DNA of 64,000 nucleotides from Haliscomenobacter sp040401995 (lineage in GTDB: Bacteria; Bacteroidota; Bacteroidia; Chitinophagales; Saprospiraceae): the NCBI GenBank assembly GCA_040401995.1, contig JBBANM010000022.1, forward strand, positions 1 to 64,000. Direction: 5' to 3'. Under the pieces are notes generated by a model that worked only from the letters and a program-made list of their open reading frames with translations, searched no databases and was not told where the DNA came from. The translations under genes and the position numbers were made by a program. Position 1 is the first letter of the stretch. Each line of letters begins with the position of its first letter. Below, piece after piece: positions 44,287 to 53,547 of this stretch.

Positions 44287-46170
44287 TTAGAAAAACAATT
44301 CTAATACAAGCAACAACAATATGCCGAAGGCAAAAATGAACAGGTAAAAACCTACCGTTCCTTCCTGGATTTTACGGATAACCTTGCCAACACCAGTGGT
44401 AAAACGGCCAACACCGTTGACCAAACCATCCAGAAAATCGGCATCCAGTACATCGCCCACAAATTCCGAAAGCTGCTGTGCAGGTTTTACGAAAACGGCG
44501 GTATAAATTTCGTCTACATAATATTTGTGATTCAAAATGCGCCCCATTCCCACTTCATCGGCTTCAGCACCTGGCACTTGTTTTTGTACGGCATAATTCC
44601 GGTATGCCCAGAAAATCACGACCAATACCAAACCAACAACGATCGCCATCAAAGTCCATTCCATAGACGCTGATATATGAGCTTCTTCTACTTTGCCTAT
44701 AACGGGTTCCAAGAAATGTTGCAACCAATCGCCTCCGCCAAAAATGGCAGGCACATTAAGTAAGCCTCCACCCAATGACAAAGCAGCCAAAATGCCCAAT
44801 GGCGCAGTCATCGATAAAGGCGACTCGTGGGCGTGATCCAAGGTGTGGTGATCGGTTCGGCTGTTACCGTAGAAAACCAAGAAGAACATCCGAAACATGT
44901 AATATACCGTAAGCAGCGAAGCGAACAATCCCAGTGCGAAAAGCAAAGGACTGTGTCCGTAGGCGGCCAATAAAATCTGATCTTTTGAGAAGAAACCTGA
45001 AAATGGCGGAATACCGGCAATGGCCAAAGTACCAATGGCAAAAACGATAAAGGTAACCGGTAACACCTTGCGCAGGTTACCCATTTTGCGAATGTCCTGC
45101 TCGCCACCCAATCCATGAATGACGCTACCGGCACTCAAGAACAACAAGGCTTTGAAAAAAGCGTGCGTCACCAAGTGGAAAAATGCAGCCGTATAAGCGC
45201 CTAATCCCAACGCAAAAAACATCAAACCCAACTGCGAAACAGTGGAGTAAGCCAATACTTTTTTGATGTCGTTTTGTTTCAAACCAATGGTTGCCGCGAA
45301 AATCGAAGTAGCCAGACCCAAATAAGTCAAGACTTCCAAACTAAACGGCGCCAATTCAAAAAGGTGAATGCTGCGCAGAACCAAGTAAATACCCGCAGTC
45401 ACCATGGTGGCGGCGTGGATCAAGGCCGATACTGGCGTTGGACCCGCCATCGCATCTGGCAACCAAGTGTACAATGGAATTTGTGCACTTTTACCCGCAG
45501 CACCTACGATGAACAACAAAGTGATAGCGGTAATGACGCCTTGGGGAGCATGGCTCAGCAAATCGCCGCCAAAAATTCCTTTGTAGTCCAAAGCGCCAAA
45601 TGTATTCAACAGTAAGAATAAGCCTAGCAAAAAACCTAAGTCGCCGATCCGGTTCATCACGAATGCTTTTTTAGCTGCTTCGTTGTACTCATCCACATTG
45701 AACCAAAAGCCGATCAGCAAGTAAGAACACAAACCCACGCCTTCCCAGCCGGAAAACAGCAATAGGTAATTGTTACCCATTACCAGCAATAGCATGAAAA
45801 AGACGAACAGGTTAAGATATGCAAAAAAGTAGTTGTGACGCTCGTCGTCGTGCATGTACCCAGCTGAGTACACGTGGATGAGTGCGCCTACACCGGTGAT
45901 GACCAACATCATCATCCAAGAAAGCGGATCCACCAAAAAACCAAAGTTAACCGACCAAGAAGCGGTTGCTACCCAAGTTCCGATGGATTGTTCTACGCTA
46001 CCATGGCTCATTACACCTGAGCCCAATAAAAGCGTCAAGATAAATCCAGTAAAAATCGTTGTACATCCCAGCACGCTGGCAATCGATTTGGGTAAGGTAC
46101 GCGCTCCTAATCCCAAAACTAAGAAACCGACGAGCGGCAATACGGGAATCAGCCAAATTAGGTTTTCCAT
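44287..46170 (-). CDS. nuoL: NADH-quinone oxidoreductase subunit L
   Basis: The 627-residue subunit is the distal proton pump with the long lateral helix at its C terminus. Motifs include GWEGVGLCSYLLIGFW, TWLPDAMAGPTPVSALIHAA, TMVTAGIYL and NDIKKVLAYSTVSQLG. Length matches the family. It lies between nuoK (24 bp) and nuoM. Confidence 0.97.
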   Translation of the reverse strand: MENLIWLIPVLPLVGFLVLGLGARTLPKSIASVLGCTTIFTGFILTLLLGSGVMSHGSVEQSIGTWVATASWSVNFGFLVDPLSWMMMLVITGVGALIHVYSAGYMHDDERHNYFFAYLNLFVFFMLLLVMGNNYLLLFSGWEGVGLCSYLLIGFWFNVDEYNEAAKKAFVMNRIGDLGFLLGLFLLLNTFGALDYKGIFGGDLLSHAPQGVITAITLLFIVGAAGKSAQIPLYTWLPDAMAGPTPVSALIHAATMVTAGIYLVLRSIHLFELAPFSLEVLTYLGLATSIFAATIGLKQNDIKKVLAYSTVSQLGLMFFALGLGAYTAAFFHLVTHAFFKALLFLSAGSVIHGLGGEQDIRKMGNLRKVLPVTFIVFAIGTLAIAGIPPFSGFFSKDQILLAAYGHSPLLFALGLFASLLTVYYMFRMFFLVFYGNSRTDHHTLDHAHESPLSMTAPLGILAALSLGGGLLNVPAIFGGGDWLQHFLEPVIGKVEEAHISASMEWTLMAIVVGLVLVVIFWAYRNYAVQKQVPGAEADEVGMGRILNHKYYVDEIYTAVFVKPAQQLSEFVGDVLDADFLDGLVNGVGRFTTGVGKVIRKIQEGTVGFYLFIFAFGILLLLVLELFF

Positions 46171-46194
46171 TTTGTCATTGCGAGCAACCCGAGG

Positions 46195-46524
46195 TTACCA
46201 CTTTAGTTGATTCAACTGATTAATATCAATCGAGCGAATGTTCCGAAAAATCATCATCATAATGGCCAAGCCTAGTGCTACTTCAGCAGCGGCTACCACC
46301 ATGACAAAGAATACAAATACCTGCCCGGCAGCATCGCCTCGGAATGAGGAAAAAGCTACTGCCAATAGGTTCACCGCATTGAGCATCAATTCGATGGACA
46401 TGAACACCACAATCATATTGCGGCGCAACAAAACGCCCATTGCTCCAATGCTAAAAATGATCAGGCTCAATATGATGTAGTGCTCCAAAGGCACCATGCG
46501 GATGGTTTCAGTCATGTTTTCCAT
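46195..46524 (-). CDS. nuoK: NADH-quinone oxidoreductase subunit K
   Basis: The 109-residue three-helix subunit has the conserved membrane glutamates in FMSIELMLNAVNLL and in VVAAAEVALGLAIMM, which form part of the proton relay. It starts MENMTETIRMVPLEHYIIL; a start at the inner MTETIR is also possible. It is 3 bp after the nuoJ stop. Confidence 0.95.
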   Translation of the reverse strand: MENMTETIRMVPLEHYIILSLIIFSIGAMGVLLRRNMIVVFMSIELMLNAVNLLAVAFSSFRGDAAGQVFVFFVMVVAAAEVALGLAIMMMIFRNIRSIDINQLNQLKW

Positions 46525-46527
46525 CTA

Positions 46528-47025
46528 TTATTCTTCTTTTTTGGTCAAAACCACTACCCCAACCATGGTGGCGATGAACAGCACCGAGGTCAATTCAAAA
46601 GGCAGCAAAAATTCGTTGAACAACATTTTCCCCAACACGTTAACCGTGCCCACTGCTTGCGATGCTCCGGGAGCTACTGGCGTAAAATGTGCCGCTTTTC
46701 CCAGGGCTGCGATCAATACCAAAGCAAAAGAACCACCAGCAATAACCGCCAGTATTCTTACCAATAATGCTCTGGGCAACAACAAAGGCGCGTTCAAATT
46801 CAGCATCATTACAGTGAACAGGAACAAAACCATGATGGCGCCAGCATACACAATGATGTGCACAATGGCGACAAATTCAGCGCTCAAAAGCAGGTAAAAC
46901 CCAGCCATTGCAAAAAAGGTGACAATCAAGTACAAGACGCTGTACATGGCGTTGCGAGAGCCGACGGTGAGGGCGGAGAATACAATAGCTACGAAAGCTA
47001 ATGCGTAAAAAATGATCTGCTCCAT
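46528..47025 (-). CDS. nuoJ: NADH-quinone oxidoreductase subunit J
   Basis: The 165-residue five-helix membrane subunit has LYLIVTFFAMAGFYLLLSAE and IVHIIVYAGAIMVLFLF, the ND6-type pi-bulge helix. I place the start at MEQIIFYALAFV. The frame is open for 16 more codons upstream (MDPFLDKRTT), which look unlike the family. The gap to nuoI is about 125 bp. Confidence 0.94.
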   Translation of the reverse strand: MEQIIFYALAFVAIVFSALTVGSRNAMYSVLYLIVTFFAMAGFYLLLSAEFVAIVHIIVYAGAIMVLFLFTVMMLNLNAPLLLPRALLVRILAVIAGGSFALVLIAALGKAAHFTPVAPGASQAVGTVNVLGKMLFNEFLLPFELTSVLFIATMVGVVVLTKKEE

Positions 47026-47150
47026 GCAGGTTAGGTATTCGTTGGTTGTTCGTTTATCTAAAAAAGGATCCAAAAGTCAAAAAAGCGATCAGATCATCAA
47101 GTATTCCGTATTTCATTAAAAAATGAGCCTAAACTCTTTTTCTAATGAGC

Positions 47151-47669
47151 TTATTTCTGGCGCTTGGTGATGTCTACTCGATCATCGATTTTTTCCACCA
47201 AATCTTCTTTGTGCCAAATAAAATCTTCGCGTTCGTATTCTGAAAGCACGATTCTATTGGTCAAATATACAGCATCTTTAGGACAAGCTTCTTCACATAG
47301 TCCGCAGAAAATGCAGCGTAGCATGTTGATGTCGTATTGTGCCGCGTACTTTTCTTCCCGGTACAAGTGTTCTTCGCCTTTTTCTCGCTCGGCGGCAACG
47401 ATTGTAATCGCTTCTGCCGGACAAGCTACTGCACACAAACCGCAAGCGGTACAGTTTTCGCGACCCTCTGCATCCCGCTTAAGTACATGTAACCCACGAA
47501 AAACGGGGCTATGCTCACGGGTTTCTTCGGGGTATTTAACTGTAGCCCTTTTTTTAAACAAGTGGGTCATGGTAATCCGCAACCCGCCTAAGATCGCTGG
47601 GAGGTACAATTTCTCCGTCAACGTCATTTCTTTATTGGATACCTGCTTCGAACGATTCGTCAGTTGCAT
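47151..47669 (-). CDS. nuoI: NADH-quinone oxidoreductase subunit I
   Basis: The 172-residue ferredoxin-like subunit carries two [4Fe-4S] motifs, CTACGLCAVACP and CIFCGLCEEACP, holding clusters N6a and N6b. It transfers electrons from NuoG to NuoB. It starts 12 bp after the nuoH stop. Confidence 0.97.
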   Translation of the reverse strand: MQLTNRSKQVSNKEMTLTEKLYLPAILGGLRITMTHLFKKRATVKYPEETREHSPVFRGLHVLKRDAEGRENCTACGLCAVACPAEAITIVAAEREKGEEHLYREEKYAAQYDINMLRCIFCGLCEEACPKDAVYLTNRIVLSEYEREDFIWHKEDLVEKIDDRVDITKRQK

Positions 47670-47681
47670 ATTACTTTGTAT

Positions 47682-48698
47682 TTAAAAAAGGGTCAAAAAA
47701 GCGCCAGTAAGCACAATATTCAAAATGGCCAACGGCATCAATACTTGCCATCCCAAATGCATCAATTGATCGTAGCGGAAACGCGGGATCGTCCAGCGAA
47801 TCCACATAAAGAAGAATACGAAAAAGGTGATTTTCAAAAAGAAGAACCCAACGCCAATCAAAGATACGGCAATTGGAGGCAAGCCCAAACTATCCATAAA
47901 AGGGAAGTTGTAACCGCCAAAAAATAGGGAAGCCATAATTGCGCCCGATACAAACATGTTGATGTATTCGGCAAAAAGATAGAATCCCAGCTTCATACTG
48001 CTGTATTCGGTATGGTAACCGCCTACCAATTCCGTTTCACATTCTGGAAGGTCAAATGGCGTACGGTTGGTTTCGGCAAAAGCGCAAATCAAAAAGATCA
48101 AAAAGGCCAAAGGTTGGTGAAAAACGTTCCAGTTGAACCCTGACTGGGCTTCTACAATCGCGCTAAGTTGCAGCGACTTGCTGCTCATTATGATCGGAAT
48201 GATCGACAATCCCATTGCCAATTCATAGCTGATCATTTGTGAGGAGGCACGTACAGCACCCAACAACGCAAATTTGTTATTGGAGGACCAACCGCCGATC
48301 AGGATGCCATAAACACCAAGGGAAACTACCGCAAATACAAAAAGAACACCCACGTTGATGTCAGCAACTTGCAATGGGAATTTTTGTCCGCCAATTTCTA
48401 GCGCTTTTCCCCAAGGAATAACCGAACTGGTCATCAATGCCGTCAACATGGCCACACTAGGGCCCAATATAAACAATAAGGTATTTGCGCCCGCTGGGCG
48501 AAATTCCTCTTTGAAGATCATTTTTAAGCCATCTGCGATGGGTTGTAACAAACCAAAAGGACCAGCGCGGTCGGGACCAACGCGATCTTGCATGAAAGCG
48601 GCAATTTTGCGCTCAAAAAGCGTACTGTAAGCGGCTATCCCGAGGGTAATCAGAAAGACAACCAGTACCAAAACCATTTTAAATCCTAGTATTGTCAT
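47682..48698 (-). CDS. nuoH: NADH-quinone oxidoreductase subunit H
   Basis: The 338-residue subunit has eight membrane helices and lines the quinone chamber. Hallmarks are RVGPDRAGPFGLLQPIADGL and CAFAETNRTPFDLPECETEL followed by VGGYHTEYSS. It links the peripheral and membrane arms. It starts 2 bp after nuoG. Confidence 0.97.
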   Translation of the reverse strand: MTILGFKMVLVLVVFLITLGIAAYSTLFERKIAAFMQDRVGPDRAGPFGLLQPIADGLKMIFKEEFRPAGANTLLFILGPSVAMLTALMTSSVIPWGKALEIGGQKFPLQVADINVGVLFVFAVVSLGVYGILIGGWSSNNKFALLGAVRASSQMISYELAMGLSIIPIIMSSKSLQLSAIVEAQSGFNWNVFHQPLAFLIFLICAFAETNRTPFDLPECETELVGGYHTEYSSMKLGFYLFAEYINMFVSGAIMASLFFGGYNFPFMDSLGLPPIAVSLIGVGFFFLKITFFVFFFMWIRWTIPRFRYDQLMHLGWQVLMPLAILNIVLTGAFLTLF

Positions 48699-48700
48699 GG

Positions 48701-49657
48701 CTATTTTGGCTGTTCAAGGGCTGGATGAACAACATCCAACTCAAATGGTAAATGATTTTGAGCTATAACAGAGTGCGTATTGATGCGGCGTGGCCCTTCA
48801 ATCACCCAATCTGATTCCTCCTTTTTTTCAAACCGACAAGTATTGCAAATGAAATCTTCTACCTCGCCAAACTGGTCTTTACGGCCTGTTACGCGCAATA
48901 CTTCTTTTCCTTGCAACCATAGGGTCACTTTGCCTTTGCAATTGGTATGATCGCAATCGCGGTGGGCATCCATCGGTTTGGTGAACCATACCCGGCTTTT
49001 GAAACGGAAGGTACGATCGGTCAAAGCGCCAACTGGACAAACGTCAATAACGTTGCCCGAGAAATCGTTGCCGATGATGTTTTGAATATAGGTGCTGATC
49101 TCTGCATGATCTCCGCGGTTGATGATCCCGTGTACCCGACCGTCAGTCAGCTGATCGGCAACATAAACACAGCGGTAGCACAAGATGCAACGGTTCATGT
49201 GCAATTGCACGTAAGGGCCTATGTCGATCCGATCGAACGTACGACGGGTAAAATCAAAACGGGTAGTTGCTGCACCGTGCTCGTAAGACAAGTCTTGCAA
49301 GTGGCATTCCCCAGCCTGATCGCAAACTGGGCAATCAAGCGGGTGATTGATCAATAACAGCTCCACAATCCCTTTGCGGGCTTCCAGTACTTCTGGCGAT
49401 AAAGTGTTTTCGATCACCATGCCGTCGGCTACTGGCGTACAGCAAGAAGCGACCAATTTAGGCATTGGACGAGGGTTGGCTTCAGAAGATTTTGACACCT
49501 TTACCAAACAAACCCGGCATTTTCCGCCACTGCCTTTCAATTTCGAGTAATAACACATGGCAGGCGGTACGTTGACACCGATTTGCCGCGCCGCGTTCAG
49601 GATGGTGGTACCGTCTGGTACTTCAACCGTGATTTCGTCAATGGTTACTTTAGCCAT
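48701..49657 (-). CDS. nuoG: NADH-quinone oxidoreductase subunit G, short form
   Basis: The 318-residue protein has an N-terminal [2Fe-2S] ferredoxin domain (CYYSKLKGSGGKCRVC ... C), the His-Cys [4Fe-4S] motif (HPLDCPVCDQAGEC) and a further CILCYRCVYVAD ... CPVGAL cluster site. The C-terminal molybdopterin-like domain of the roughly 900-residue NuoG is missing. I know this short form from Bacteroidota, so it is not seen as a truncation. It carries electrons from NuoF to NuoI. A 57-bp repeat lies upstream of it in the gap after nuoF. Confidence 0.94.
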   Translation of the reverse strand: MAKVTIDEITVEVPDGTTILNAARQIGVNVPPAMCYYSKLKGSGGKCRVCLVKVSKSSEANPRPMPKLVASCCTPVADGMVIENTLSPEVLEARKGIVELLLINHPLDCPVCDQAGECHLQDLSYEHGAATTRFDFTRRTFDRIDIGPYVQLHMNRCILCYRCVYVADQLTDGRVHGIINRGDHAEISTYIQNIIGNDFSGNVIDVCPVGALTDRTFRFKSRVWFTKPMDAHRDCDHTNCKGKVTLWLQGKEVLRVTGRKDQFGEVEDFICNTCRFEKKEESDWVIEGPRRINTHSVIAQNHLPFELDVVHPALEQPK

Positions 49658-49677
49658 GCCTTCGTATATTTTGTCTT

Positions 49678-49734
49678 AGAGTGTGTTTGGATTTTTTATT
49701 CGCGCTGCAAATGGCCAAAATCCAAACACACTCT
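49678..49734 (-). repeat. Short form of palindromic family 3 (57 bp) inside the nuo operon
   Basis: AGAGTGTGTTTGG at the left mirrors CCAAACACACTCT at the right. The first 44 bases match the inverted right end of the 206-bp element at 33951-34156, including CGCGCTGCAAATGGCCAAAA. The last 13 match its inverted left end. The core is missing, just as in the family 1 short form at 28125-28182. It lies between nuoF and nuoG. Confidence 0.8.
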
Positions 49735-49771
49735 TTGGAGAATTATCTTCCCGCTAACCACAATTTATTAA

Positions 49772-51121
49772 TTAAGCAACTACCTCTTCCGCTGCGCGAC
49801 CCATTCCATAGTTGCGGGTCAACGCTTCTTTTGGATTGCGGATATGCCATTCAAATTCATCGCGGAAATGGCGAATAGCAGCAGCAACTGGCCAAGCGGC
49901 GGCATCGCCAAATGGACAAATGGTGTTGCCTTCCATTTTTTTCGCTACATCTACCAACAAATCGATATCGCTTTCTTTGCCATGACCGTGTTCGATGCGG
50001 TGGAGCAATTGCTCGATCCAGCCGGTGCCTTCACGACAAGGACTGCATTGGCCACATGATTCGTGGTGGTAAAAACGCGAGAAATTCCAAGTGTTGCGCA
50101 CGATGCACTGGTCTTCATCAAAAACGATGAATCCACCAGATCCCAGCATACTACCGGTAGCAAAGCCGCCGTCGCTCAAGGATTCGTAACTCATCAAGCG
50201 CGCTTCGCCTTTAGCTGTTTTGGTAATCAAGCGCGTTGGCAAAATCGGCACTGAAGAACCTCCAGGCACCAATGCTTTCAATTGTTTGCCGCCTTTGATG
50301 CCGCCACAGTATTCGTCAGAGTAAATGAATTCTTCCACTGGGATCCCCAATTCGATTTCATATACCCCCGGTTTGTTGATGTTGCCGCAAGCAGAAATCA
50401 ATTTGGTGCCTGTGCTGGCGCCAATACCGATTTTTGCATATTCTTCGCCGCCTTCGTTGACGATGAAAGGTACTTTACAGATGGTCTCTACATTGTTCAC
50501 GATAGTAGGGCAACCCCACAACCCTGAAACCGCAGGAAATGGAGGTTTGATACGCGGATTACCGCGTTTACCTTCCAAAGACTCGATCAAAGCCGTTTCT
50601 TCCCCGCAAATGTAAGCGCCTGCACCAGGGTGCACGTGCAAGTCGAGCGAGTAGTCGGTTCCTAAGATTTTTTCTCCTAAGTAACCTTTATTATATGCTT
50701 CGGCAATTGCTTTTTCCAAGATCCGCAAAATGTACATGTACTCGCCGCGGATGTAGATGTAGGCGGTACGAACACCCAATGCATAACTGGAAGCGATCAT
50801 CCCTTCCACCAGCAAGTGCGGATTTTTTTCCATGATCAAGCGATCCTTGAAGGTTCCAGGTTCGCTTTCATCAGCATTACAAAGGAGGTAACGAGGTTTG
50901 TCGCTGCCTTTGAATATGAAGCTCCACTTCATACCCGTAGGAAAACCGGCGCCTCCCCTACCCCGCAAACCTGATTTCTTCACCTGATCGGTGACTTCAT
51001 CAGGCGTCATTTGCTTCAGCGCTTTTTCCAAGGAACGGTAACCACCATTTTTGATGTACCCCTCAATTCCCACCAATTCGGGTTTCTCAATATGCTCCAA
51101 TAAGATCTTTCTTCCGCTCAT
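49772..51121 (-). CDS. nuoF: NADH-quinone oxidoreductase subunit F
   Basis: The 449-residue NADH-oxidising subunit has the FMN/NADH loop GLRGRGGAGFPTGMKW, the FMN segment YICGEETALIESLEGK and the [4Fe-4S] site ESCGQCSPCREG ... CPFGDAAAW. With NuoE and NuoG it forms the electron-input module. Its ATG overlaps the nuoE stop by one base (TAATG). Confidence 0.97.
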   Translation of the reverse strand: MSGRKILLEHIEKPELVGIEGYIKNGGYRSLEKALKQMTPDEVTDQVKKSGLRGRGGAGFPTGMKWSFIFKGSDKPRYLLCNADESEPGTFKDRLIMEKNPHLLVEGMIASSYALGVRTAYIYIRGEYMYILRILEKAIAEAYNKGYLGEKILGTDYSLDLHVHPGAGAYICGEETALIESLEGKRGNPRIKPPFPAVSGLWGCPTIVNNVETICKVPFIVNEGGEEYAKIGIGASTGTKLISACGNINKPGVYEIELGIPVEEFIYSDEYCGGIKGGKQLKALVPGGSSVPILPTRLITKTAKGEARLMSYESLSDGGFATGSMLGSGGFIVFDEDQCIVRNTWNFSRFYHHESCGQCSPCREGTGWIEQLLHRIEHGHGKESDIDLLVDVAKKMEGNTICPFGDAAAWPVAAAIRHFRDEFEWHIRNPKEALTRNYGMGRAAEEVVA

Positions 51122-51630
51122 TATTGCTGCGCTTTTTGACTAAACTCTTCTACCAATTGATCGATGCGTTCGGGGGTGAGGTGCTCATGGTACCGCTCCC
51201 CTACCTGCATCATCGGGGCATACCCGCAGGCGCCCAAGCATTCTACCGTTTTGAGGGTGAATTTGCCATCCGCGCTGGTTTCACCGTCTTTGATGTGCAG
51301 TTTTTCCTCGATATACTTAATGATGTTGTCTGATCCTACCAACATACAAGGCCCGGTACGACAAACTTCCAATAGATAACTACCTACTGGTTCCAAGTTG
51401 AACATGGTGTAAAAACTAGCCACCTCGTACACTTCAATGTGTTGGATATGGAGCAAGGAAGCAACGTAGTCCATGGTTTGAGGACTTAACCAACCGCCAA
51501 AATCACGTTGCGCCAGGTGTAAAATGGGCAAAATGGCCGCTTTTTGCTGCCCCTCCGGATAATGGCTGATTAAGGTTTGCACCTCTTTAAGCCGTTCGGG
51601 AGAAAATTGTATGTTTATCGTTTCGCTCAT
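51121..51630 (-). CDS. nuoE: NADH-quinone oxidoreductase subunit E
   Basis: The 169-residue thioredoxin-like subunit holds a [2Fe-2S] cluster with cysteines in EVCRTGPCMLVGS and VECLGACGYAPMM. It pairs with NuoF. The stop and the nuoF start overlap by one base. The 184-bp gap upstream to nuoD contains a palindromic repeat. Confidence 0.96.
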   Translation of the reverse strand: MSETINIQFSPERLKEVQTLISHYPEGQQKAAILPILHLAQRDFGGWLSPQTMDYVASLLHIQHIEVYEVASFYTMFNLEPVGSYLLEVCRTGPCMLVGSDNIIKYIEEKLHIKDGETSADGKFTLKTVECLGACGYAPMMQVGERYHEHLTPERIDQLVEEFSQKAQQ

Positions 51631-51662
51631 TGTTAGGACAAAATATTCTGAACATTAGTTTG

Positions 51663-51777
51663 ACGCAAAAAATTAGTTCCCGATTTTTTGGGAGGTTTTT
51701 GAACAGGAAGCTCACTTGAGATAAACCGTTCTACTTCCTATTCAAAACCCAAAATCGGGAAGTTAATTTTTCTGCGT
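51663..51777. repeat. Palindrome between nuoD and nuoE (115 bp)
   Basis: ACGCAAAAAATTAGTTCCCG on the left pairs with CGGGAAGTTAATTTTTCTGC on the right. GAACAGGAAG also pairs with CTTCCTATTC. The loop is about 20 bases. It does not share the GAGGC/AACGAA core of families 1-3. It lies within the nuo transcript and could be a stability or processing hairpin. Confidence 0.72.
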
Positions 51778-51814
51778 TCCTTATCACTACGCCCTTTTTA
51801 TGGGCAGAGCTGAA

Positions 51815-53029
51815 TTAAGCATCTAATTCTCCGGCAATGACGTTCATGCTACTCATTGTAATGATCGCATCAGAAAGCATCATGCCTTTGATCATTTCAG
51901 GGAATGCCTGATAATAAATGAAACAAGGACGACGGAAGTGCAAACGGTAAGGCTGACGACCGCCATCGCTGACGAGGTAAAAGCCCAATTCGCCGTTCCC
52001 GCCTTCCACTGCGTGGTAAACCTCGCCTTTGGGAACTTCCACTTCACCCATAACGATTTTGAAGTGCCAGATCAAGGCCTCCATTTTGGTATACACATCT
52101 TGCTTTGAAGGCAAGTAAAACTCAGGAACTGCGGCAAAATATTCACCCTGCGGCAGTTTCTCAATCCGCTTTATTGCTTCTTCGATGAGATATAAGCTTT
52201 GGCGGATTTCTTCGTTACGCACGCAAAAACGGTCGTACACGTCACCGCTTTGACCAACCGGAATGGTGAATTCAAAATCATCATAAGAGCTGTAAGGCTC
52301 CATCACCCGTACATCGTAATCTACGCCAGCAGCCCGCAAGTTAGGACCAGTAAAGCTATAGGCCAATGCTCTTTCTGCGCTGATACCGCCTACTCCAATG
52401 GTACGATCCATAAAGATTCGGTTGCGCGAAAGCAAGCTTTCAAATTCATTCCAAACAATTGGGAACTCCTTAAGGAATTTTTTGATCCGTCCAATCACAT
52501 TATCGTCAAAATCGCGTTCAAACCCGCCGATCCGGCCAATGTTGGTCGTAAGGCGTGAACCGCAGATCTGTTCGTATATTTCGTAGATGTGTTCGCGTTG
52601 CTGAAAAACGTAGAGGAACCCGGTCATCGCGCCCGTATCGACCCCGATTACGCTATTGCAAATAAGGTGATCGGAGATGCGTGCCAATTCCATGATCACG
52701 ATCCGCATGTAGTCCACTCTTTTGGGTGTTTTTACGCCAAAAAGTTTTTCTACCGTCATGTGCCAACCAATGTTGTTGATGGGCGATGAGCAATAGTTGA
52801 GGCGGTCGGTGATCGGGGTGATTTGATAGAAAGGACGGTGTTCCGCAAGTTTTTCAAAAGCTCGGTGGATATACCCAATGGTTGGTTCACCCGAAACGAT
52901 GAATTCCCCGTCCATTTTAAGCACGTTTTGGAAAATACCGTGCGTGGCGGGGTGCGTAGGCCCGAGGTTAAGCGTGTTGTATTGCTTTTCCTCGTTATGC
53001 GAAGGCGGGGTAATGATTAGGTTCTCCAT
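51815..53029 (-). CDS. nuoD: NADH-quinone oxidoreductase subunit D
   Basis: The 404-residue 49-kDa-type subunit lines the quinone site. It has NLGPTHPATHG near the N terminus, HRAFEKLAEHRPF, and ESG-like loops up to the terminal VIAGELDA. NuoC is not fused to it. Its start overlaps the nuoC stop by one base. Confidence 0.97.
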   Translation of the reverse strand: MENLIITPPSHNEEKQYNTLNLGPTHPATHGIFQNVLKMDGEFIVSGEPTIGYIHRAFEKLAEHRPFYQITPITDRLNYCSSPINNIGWHMTVEKLFGVKTPKRVDYMRIVIMELARISDHLICNSVIGVDTGAMTGFLYVFQQREHIYEIYEQICGSRLTTNIGRIGGFERDFDDNVIGRIKKFLKEFPIVWNEFESLLSRNRIFMDRTIGVGGISAERALAYSFTGPNLRAAGVDYDVRVMEPYSSYDDFEFTIPVGQSGDVYDRFCVRNEEIRQSLYLIEEAIKRIEKLPQGEYFAAVPEFYLPSKQDVYTKMEALIWHFKIVMGEVEVPKGEVYHAVEGGNGELGFYLVSDGGRQPYRLHFRRPCFIYYQAFPEMIKGMMLSDAIITMSSMNVIAGELDA

Positions 53030-53541
53030 TAGCGACCAAAGAATTTATCATCCTTGTCGGTACGCGTGCCGTCTTCCAAGGGATACTGTTTCAATAATGG
53101 GTAATAATCCATCTCGTCCATGTTGAGGATACGACGCAGATCAGGATGCCCCTTGAATTGGATGCCAAAAAAGTCGAACGTTTCGCGCTCCATCCAATTG
53201 GCGCCATCAAAAACCGGCGTCAAGGTGTCCACAACAGGGTCATTAGCAGGAAAAAAGATCTTTAACCGCAAGCGGATGTTGTTTTCCAAACTATGGAGGT
53301 GGTACACCACGCCCAATTCTTGGTCTTTCTGTTCGGGAAAATGAATACCGCAGAGGTCGGTCAAAAAGATAAAACGAAGGGTAGGATCTTCCTTCAACCA
53401 AGAGATGATGGGAACTATGGCGACACGCTCAACCGTAAGGGCAAGCATACCAAAAGAAAGTTCAGAACCCAAAATCTGATTGGGGAACTGCTCAGCCAGC
53501 TGTTCCGCAATGGATTCATACGTTATGTCCGTTGAAGTCAT
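53029..53541 (-). CDS. nuoC: NADH-quinone oxidoreductase subunit C
   Basis: The 170-residue 30-kDa-type subunit has the signature ERETFDFFGIQFKGHPDLRR and ends with EDGTRTDKDDKFFGR. It is a structural member of the quinone module. It overlaps nuoD by one base and follows nuoB by 6 bp. Confidence 0.96.
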   Translation of the reverse strand: MTSTDITYESIAEQLAEQFPNQILGSELSFGMLALTVERVAIVPIISWLKEDPTLRFIFLTDLCGIHFPEQKDQELGVVYHLHSLENNIRLRLKIFFPANDPVVDTLTPVFDGANWMERETFDFFGIQFKGHPDLRRILNMDEMDYYPLLKQYPLEDGTRTDKDDKFFGR

Positions 53542-53547
53542 ACTCCG

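Noticed and set aside
48701..49657. Truncated or broken nuoG
   Set aside because: Short NuoG without the molybdopterin domain is usual in Bacteroidota, and all expected cluster cysteines are present.
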